A DNA stretch of 64,000 nucleotides from assembly GCA_028023455.1 (NCBI GenBank), contig JAQFVV010000042.1:7957922-8021921 (forward strand), read 5' to 3'. The first letter of the stretch is position 1. Every line of letters starts with the position of its first letter. Origin of the DNA: Epiperipatus broadwayi. Taxonomy: Eukaryota; Onychophora; Udeonychophora; Euonychophora; Peripatidae. Below the pieces are notes generated by a model that saw only the letters and a list, made by a program, of their open reading frames with translations, was not told the origin of the DNA and searched no databases. Positions 59,888 through 64,000 of the stretch are shown one piece after another. The position numbers and the translations under genes are program-made.

Positions 59888-60232
59888 AATATGTATTTCC
59901 ATATAATACTAAATCATCCATGCACTTTACTACTGTTATACAATGCTTTATTTATCATCCTCTTTTACAATTTACAATTTTGCTTGCCCAATAAATCTTC
60001 TTCAGAACTCTTATATCTCCTAACTTCAACTTCTAAATTCAAATTTTAGGAGATATAAGAGTTCTGAAGAAGATTGCTGGGGCAATTGAAACTGTAAACT
60101 GTAAAAGTGGCTGGTAAATAAAGAATGGTGTAACAGTAGTAAAGATGCATGGATCATTTAGTATTATATGGTATACATTTGGCAATGCAATAAGAAGATT
60201 AATTATTATATTCTTGAAGAATATATATTTCC
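59888..60232. mobile_element. HHR palindromic element, family F, short form
   Basis: Target repeats AATATGTATTTCC (59888-59900) and AATATATATTTCC (60220-60232) differ at one base. The 319-bp element is a palindrome: ACTAAATCATCCATGC...TTCTTCAGAACTCTTATATC at the left and the complement at the right, centre near 60035. The centre (CTAACTTCAACTTCTAAATT) is shared with the loop of the long form at 60780, so this is an internal-deletion derivative. Hammerhead-type motifs occur in both arms; the right one is well kept. Confidence 0.8.
60060..60100 (+). ncRNA. Hammerhead-type motif, family F
   Basis: Stem I AGUU (60060-60063) with AACU (60097-60100); CUGAAGA 60064-60070; stem II GAUUGC-UGGG-GCAAUU (60072-60087) with an extra A at 60071; GAA 60088-60090; stem III AC-U-GU (60091-60095); A at the cleavage site. 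The left-arm counterpart (minus, near 59960-60008) and those at 60375-60416 (minus) and 61056-61096 (plus) have core changes, mostly GAA to AAA. Confidence 0.6.
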
Positions 60233-60290
60233 TTTGTAGTATAAAAGAATGTAATCACAATTGCTTAGTTTATGTTGAAATGAAAGTATA

Positions 60291-61208
60291 ATATTTGTAT
60301 TTATATCTTATAATACTAAATAATCCATGCACTTTACTACTGTTACACAATGCTTTATTTCTCACCCTTTTTTACACTTTACAGTTTTGATCATCCCAGC
60401 AATCTTCTTCAGAACTACAACATAATACAAACATGAATATAAATATACATTAACATATAATTTACATTCTATATATACATCTTACAATCATCATTTATTT
60501 ATTACCTTTTAAATATTATATAATTTTTTATCCTTTTTTACATTCTATATTTATTAATTAAAACTTCCTATACATATATATTCTATTTTTATTCTTTATT
60601 TTATTTTTATTACTCTTTAAATACTTCACTCTAACTTAATATCTTTTATATTTTACATTATTATTATTCATTTTACTAACAATCAGTATTTATAATTTAT
60701 TCATTCAATAATTTATAATTTATTTTAATCTATAATATTATTATTTTAAACACATTTTAACCCACTTTTTCTATTTCCTAACTTCAACTGCTAAATTCAA
60801 ATTTTAAAAACTTACCATTATTTTTTTTAGTAGCTTCCTCTTTAAATTTTACACTTATATTATTAGCAGCTCCCTCTTTCTATTTTTTATATAACTAATT
60901 TTTTTTTTAATTTTTTGCTTTATATCAATTTTTTTTTCAGGCCTAAATCTCTATTCAAAACTGGCTTAATGTTATTAATATCAGTAGCCACTTATTTTTC
61001 TACCCCTTTTATTATCTGTAAATTGTATCATCCTTATACAATCCTTTTCATACTCAAAGAAGATTTCTGGGATAATCAAAACTGTAAACTGTGAAAGAGG
61101 GTGGTAAATAAAGCATTGTGTAACAGTAGTAGAGTGCATAGATGATTTAGTATTGTATGATATACCTTTGGCAATGCAATAAGAAATATTGGTTATATTT
61201 GTATTTAT
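60291..61208. mobile_element. HHR palindromic element, family F, long form
   Basis: The perfect 14-bp target repeat ATATTTGTATTTAT lies at 60291-60304 and 61195-61208; the element is 890 bp. Outer arms (60305-60420 and 61045-61194) are inverted copies and share CCATGCACTTTACTACTGTT and its complement. The 620-bp T/C-rich interior has no frame of note. The ribozyme cores in both arms are worn. I infer two head-to-head termini with a non-coding filler. Confidence 0.78.
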
Positions 61209-62379
61209 GTTATATATAGTAATTATAAATATATTTGTCATTGTTATTATGTAATAAGATTTTTATTTATGGGGCTCTGGCTGGAATTCACCAAAAAGTT
61301 TATGCTATGGTGTCTCTGATGTCAATTTAAAAAGTTTACAAATAGAACTAAACAGTTTAATTCATTCTCTTTCTCTCTCTTGGCTTCAATAAAAATGAAT
61401 CTGAGGTTCTTCTTATGATTTTTTATTTATTTGTTTTTAAAATTGTATGATTATTAAATGGATAGAATAATGGGATAAAACCAATAGTATTCATCTATTA
61501 ACTGGCCAGTTTTATTGGGAATTTGTAGGAGGTGACAATTTATTGAAAGAACAAAAATTAATTCTTAGCAATTAAAATCCATCGGAATATTTTTTTGCTT
61601 TAAAAAAAAGGATATTACCTTATTTTCAGTGATGAAGTCTAAATGCTAACAACACAAAATGTACATAGGAATTATGTCCATCTGCCAATATAGTTTTATG
61701 AGATTTATGAGTTATTTTCACATATGATAGAAATTGATTCAATTTCCATAGCATCAGCATGGATGAAACTAGTGTTTGCTCACTTTTAATGTTTAATGTT
61801 TTATGAATCAAATACTTGTTGAAGGAAAGGATATTTGCATTGATCATCGTGGATATAAACACTTATAACGTTATATATCAAATACCTGCTAAATGAAAGA
61901 GGAATTTGGATATTTGGAAAACATTGGAATTAATAAAATGTGCTTCAAATCTAATAACTTTTCATGATATTTCTACTTTTTCTGGAATAATAAAACATCA
62001 TTGGATAGTGGTTTAAGAAATAGACATTAGAATTATGGTACTATTTTGAAAAGGTCATATTTGATGACAACTGATCATTAATTAATATATTATAATTATT
62101 TTATATTTATTTATATAATTGTATAGGATATAAATAGTAGTATAATTAAAATTGAGATTGATTTTACATGCTTAAAGTATAGGAGAATTATGTTTTTCTA
62201 GATTCAGATTTATATTTCATAACTTAGTAATTATTATTTAAATTTTAATAATTATTCATCTCCTTATTCATCAGATATAAATTAATCTCAAATATTTATT
62301 GTTATTTTATTCTCTTAAAATAATGTGAATGAATAGATAAATTCATCTTTAGTATATTTTTATTTCCATTAACTATTTA

Positions 62380-62478
62380 TATATATATATATGTCATATT
62401 ATTATTACTATTTGCGGGATATTCCGCATAGTGAAAAAGCTAAATGCTAACGTTTCAGTACAATATCAAGTACCTTCC
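62380..62478 (-). mobile_element. Penelope-like 3' terminal repeat, family B
   Basis: Follows the endonuclease stop on the minus strand. It contains the ribozyme motif and a short perfect hairpin TGCGG-GATATT-CCGCA at 62413-62428, then a TA microsatellite at about 62382-62393 that may be the boundary. Confidence 0.6.
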
Positions 62479-62485
62479 TCAGAGC
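62446..62485 (-). ncRNA. Hammerhead-type motif, family B, overlapping the PLE stop codon
   Basis: Minus strand: stem I GCU (62483-62485)/AGC (62446-62448), only three pairs; CUGAGGA (62476-62482); stem II GGUAC-UUGAUAUU-GUACU with an extra A; GAA 62454-62456; self-complementary stem III ACGU (62450-62453); U at the cleavage site. The stop TGA of the endonuclease frame (62479-62481) is inside the core. The decayed relative at 14.95 kb supports the same structure. Confidence 0.6.
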
Positions 62486-63281
62486 GTCCTCTTTCTCAAA
62501 TCATAAGAATGCACGTGAGATTTAAAACCGTTTTTATCGTTTTCTTTCTCCTCATATTTAAATTCTATTGGTTGAGAAGTTTTAAAATTTATTTTCTCTT
62601 CCAATAGCTTCTTCCAAATGTTGTTAATCTTCTTTAATTCACACCTTTCATTTATGCTCTTGGGCCTTTTAAAAATCTCTATAGCTTCTCTTAGCAATCT
62701 CTGGTCATATTGTTCAATTTTTGCTAAAATATTTGTTTTTTCAAAATTGATATCATGATTTGTTAATTTTATATGAGAATAAATAGCTGATGAATTGGAT
62801 TTTTCTCTCACTGCCAGAATGTGTTCTTCCTTTCTAATATTTATTCTACGATTAGTCTGTCCTATATATGTATGTGGACAGACCCTACATGGAATTTCAT
62901 ATACACCATGACACTCCAAAGCAATTTTATCTTTAGGAAGTGGAAATATTTCACTAATTTTTTATAAGTAGTGTAAATTGTGTGAATATTATTATTTTTT
63001 AAAATGTTACCAATTCTATCAGTTACTCCTTTTATATACGGCAAAATTGTCTTAATTTTTGATTTATCAAAATCTTTTTTCTCTGATGATATGTATAAGC
63101 TCTATTAATAATGTTGTAATTAAAACCGTTATGAAGAAGCATTTTATTAGTAGCAAAAAGGTCCTGGTGAAAATGGCTATCATCAGAAAGTCTCTTTGTT
63201 CTATCCAATAATGTCTTCGCTACTGAAAATAGTTGTGCAGGATGGTGATGAGAGGGAAAATGCAGATATCTCCCAGTTCCT
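62479..63281 (-). pseudogene. Penelope-like element, RT end and GIY-YIG endonuclease, left copy
   Basis: Minus strand from 63281: GRYLHFPSHHHPAQLFSVAK, the C-terminal end of a PLE reverse transcriptase, then the linker, then the GIY-YIG endonuclease (62479-62919): GVYEI...CRVCPHTYIGQTNRR with both GIY-YIG type blocks, INIRKEEH and YDLRKRTL followed by the stop. The Cys-containing insert CRVCPH between the two blocks resembles the zinc-like insertion known in many PLE endonucleases. Two frameshifts (a two-base insertion near 63077 and a lost A in an A-run near 62960) break it relative to the right copy. The RT catalytic core is absent (5' truncation). Confidence 0.9.
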
Positions 63282-64000
63282 CTCATCACCATCCTGCACA
63301 ACTATTTTTAGTAGCAAAGACATTATTGGATAGAACAAAGAGACTTTCTGATGATAGCCATTTTCACCGGGACCTTTTTGCTACTAATAAAATGCTTCTT
63401 CATAACGGTTTTAATTACAACATTATTAATAGGGCTTATACATATCAAAAGAAAAAAGATTTTGATAAATCAAAAATTAAGACAATTTTGCCGTATATAA
63501 AAGGAGTAACTGATAGAATTGGTAACATTTTTAAAAATAATAATATTCACACAATTTACACTACTTATAAAAAAATTAGTGAAATATTTCCACTTCCTAA
63601 AGATAAAATTGCTTTGGAGTGTCATGGTGTATATGAAATTCCATGTAGGGTCTGTCCACATACATGTATAGGACAGACTAATCATAGAATAAATATTAGA
63701 AAGGAAGAACACATTCTGGCAGTGAGAGAAAAATCCAGTTCATCAGCTATTTATTCTCATATAAAATTAACAAATCATGATATCAATTTTGAAAAAACAA
63801 ATATTTTAGCAAAAATTGAACAATATGACCAGAGATTGCTAAGAGAAGCTATAGAGATTTTTAAAAGACCCAAGAGCATAAATGAAAGGTGTGAATTAAA
63901 GAAGATTAACAACATTTGGAAGAAGCTATTGGAAGAGAAAATAAATTTTAAAATTTCTCAACCAATAGAATTTAAATATGAGGAGAAAGAAAACGATAAA
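63260..64000 (+). CDS. Penelope-like element, open frame with GIY-YIG endonuclease, right copy (runs off window)
   Basis: An ATG at 63260 is followed by 247 codons without a stop to the window end, exceptional in such AT-rich DNA. From SSSHHHPAQLFLVAKTLLDR on, it is the same protein as the left copy: RT end, linker with YIKGVTDRIGNIFKNNN, then the endonuclease with GVYEI (near 63629) and CIGQTNHR (near 63665). The YIG tyrosine is Cys here (TCIGQ against TYIGQ in the left copy), which removes a residue usually needed for catalysis, and NRR has become NHR. The ATG comes from the junction, not from the native start, so this is a truncated piece. It ends at KYEEKENDK, about 20 codons before the expected stop. 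Confidence 0.88.
   Translation, partial: MQISPSSSHHHPAQLFLVAKTLLDRTKRLSDDSHFHRDLFATNKMLLHNGFNYNIINRAYTYQKKKDFDKSKIKTILPYIKGVTDRIGNIFKNNNIHTIYTTYKKISEIFPLPKDKIALECHGVYEIPCRVCPHTCIGQTNHRINIRKEEHILAVREKSSSSAIYSHIKLTNHDINFEKTNILAKIEQYDQRLLREAIEIFKRPKSINERCELKKINNIWKKLLEEKINFKISQPIEFKYEEKENDK

Larger units (their letters stand above)
59528..62370. repeat. Duplicated noncoding segment, copy 2, with two insertions
   Basis: Counterpart of 423-2000. Subtracting the two inserted elements and their target duplications leaves about 1.6 kb, which agrees with the 1.58 kb of copy 1. The empty site in copy 1 defines the insertions: ATATATTTCC near 825 for the first, GGTATTTGTATTAT near 880 for the second. 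Confidence 0.8.

Noticed and set aside
1-64000. CRISPR arrays, bacterial operons, rRNA, phage or host protein-coding genes with introns
   Set aside because: No regularly spaced direct repeats with unique spacers, no rRNA-like text, and no exon-like conserved frames other than transposon proteins.

Overview
This window is animal-type nuclear DNA, very AT-rich (roughly three quarters A+T by eye), with no recognisable host protein-coding gene. The organism looks like an invertebrate with a repeat-laden genome. The content is degenerate non-LTR retrotransposons (RTE-like, CR1/Jockey-like and other LINEs), Penelope-like elements (PLEs) with reverse transcriptase and GIY-YIG endonuclease, short tRNA-derived SINE-like elements, palindromic foldback repeats and simple sequence. 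I cannot name the species. The prokaryotic-style items (operons, RBS, CRISPR) do not apply.

Layout. 1-9.2 kb: noncoding, with a segment (423-2000) that recurs at 59.5-62.4 kb, a large palindrome (4.07-4.54 kb) and a LINE tail (5.9-6.3 kb). 9.2-11.5 kb: decayed minus-strand LINE. 11.8-13.8 kb: broken PLE (RT plus GIY-YIG) joined head-to-head to an inverted PLE terminus that carries a hammerhead ribozyme (HHR). 17.1-17.95 kb: palindrome plus a direct copy. 18.6-20.3 kb: RTE-like LINE. 21.5-24 kb: minus-strand LINE remnants. 25-26 kb: inverted HHR-bearing PLE termini. 26.4-27.3 and 34.6-36.3 kb: LINE copies ending in (CACAT)n. 28.2-28.7 kb: CR1/Jockey-like RT scrap. 29.7-30.7 kb: tandem and inverted HHR elements. 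32.0-32.4 kb: RTE 3' end. 32.8, 43.7 and 45.0 kb: tRNA-like SINEs. 42.0-42.9 kb: two nested HHR elements. 46.3-47.85 kb: second RTE-like LINE. 49.4 kb: another HHR element. 52.4-55.6 kb: less AT-rich LINE with a CCHC-type ORF1. 58.9-61.2 kb: three small elements with target-site duplications and HHR-type motifs. 62.4-64.0 kb: two nearly identical PLE fragments head-to-head; the right one is an open frame that runs off the window.

Main discovery. At least five sequence-distinct families of hammerhead-type motifs occur within 64 kb, mostly in PLE termini or in palindromic elements built from them. Two families (42.46 and 59.04 kb) fold as minimal hammerheads with short, self-complementary or near-self-complementary stem III. 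In two PLE families the stop codon of the endonuclease frame lies inside the ribozyme CUGANGA box. The repeating architecture is an inverted terminus joined to a 5'-truncated element, which gives palindromes of 0.25-1.6 kb, several with 12-17 bp target duplications. HHRs in PLEs and in the schistosome SM-alpha elements are known; the number of families, the stop-codon overlap and the miniature derivatives here deserve checking. All functional statements are inferred from reading the sequence only.
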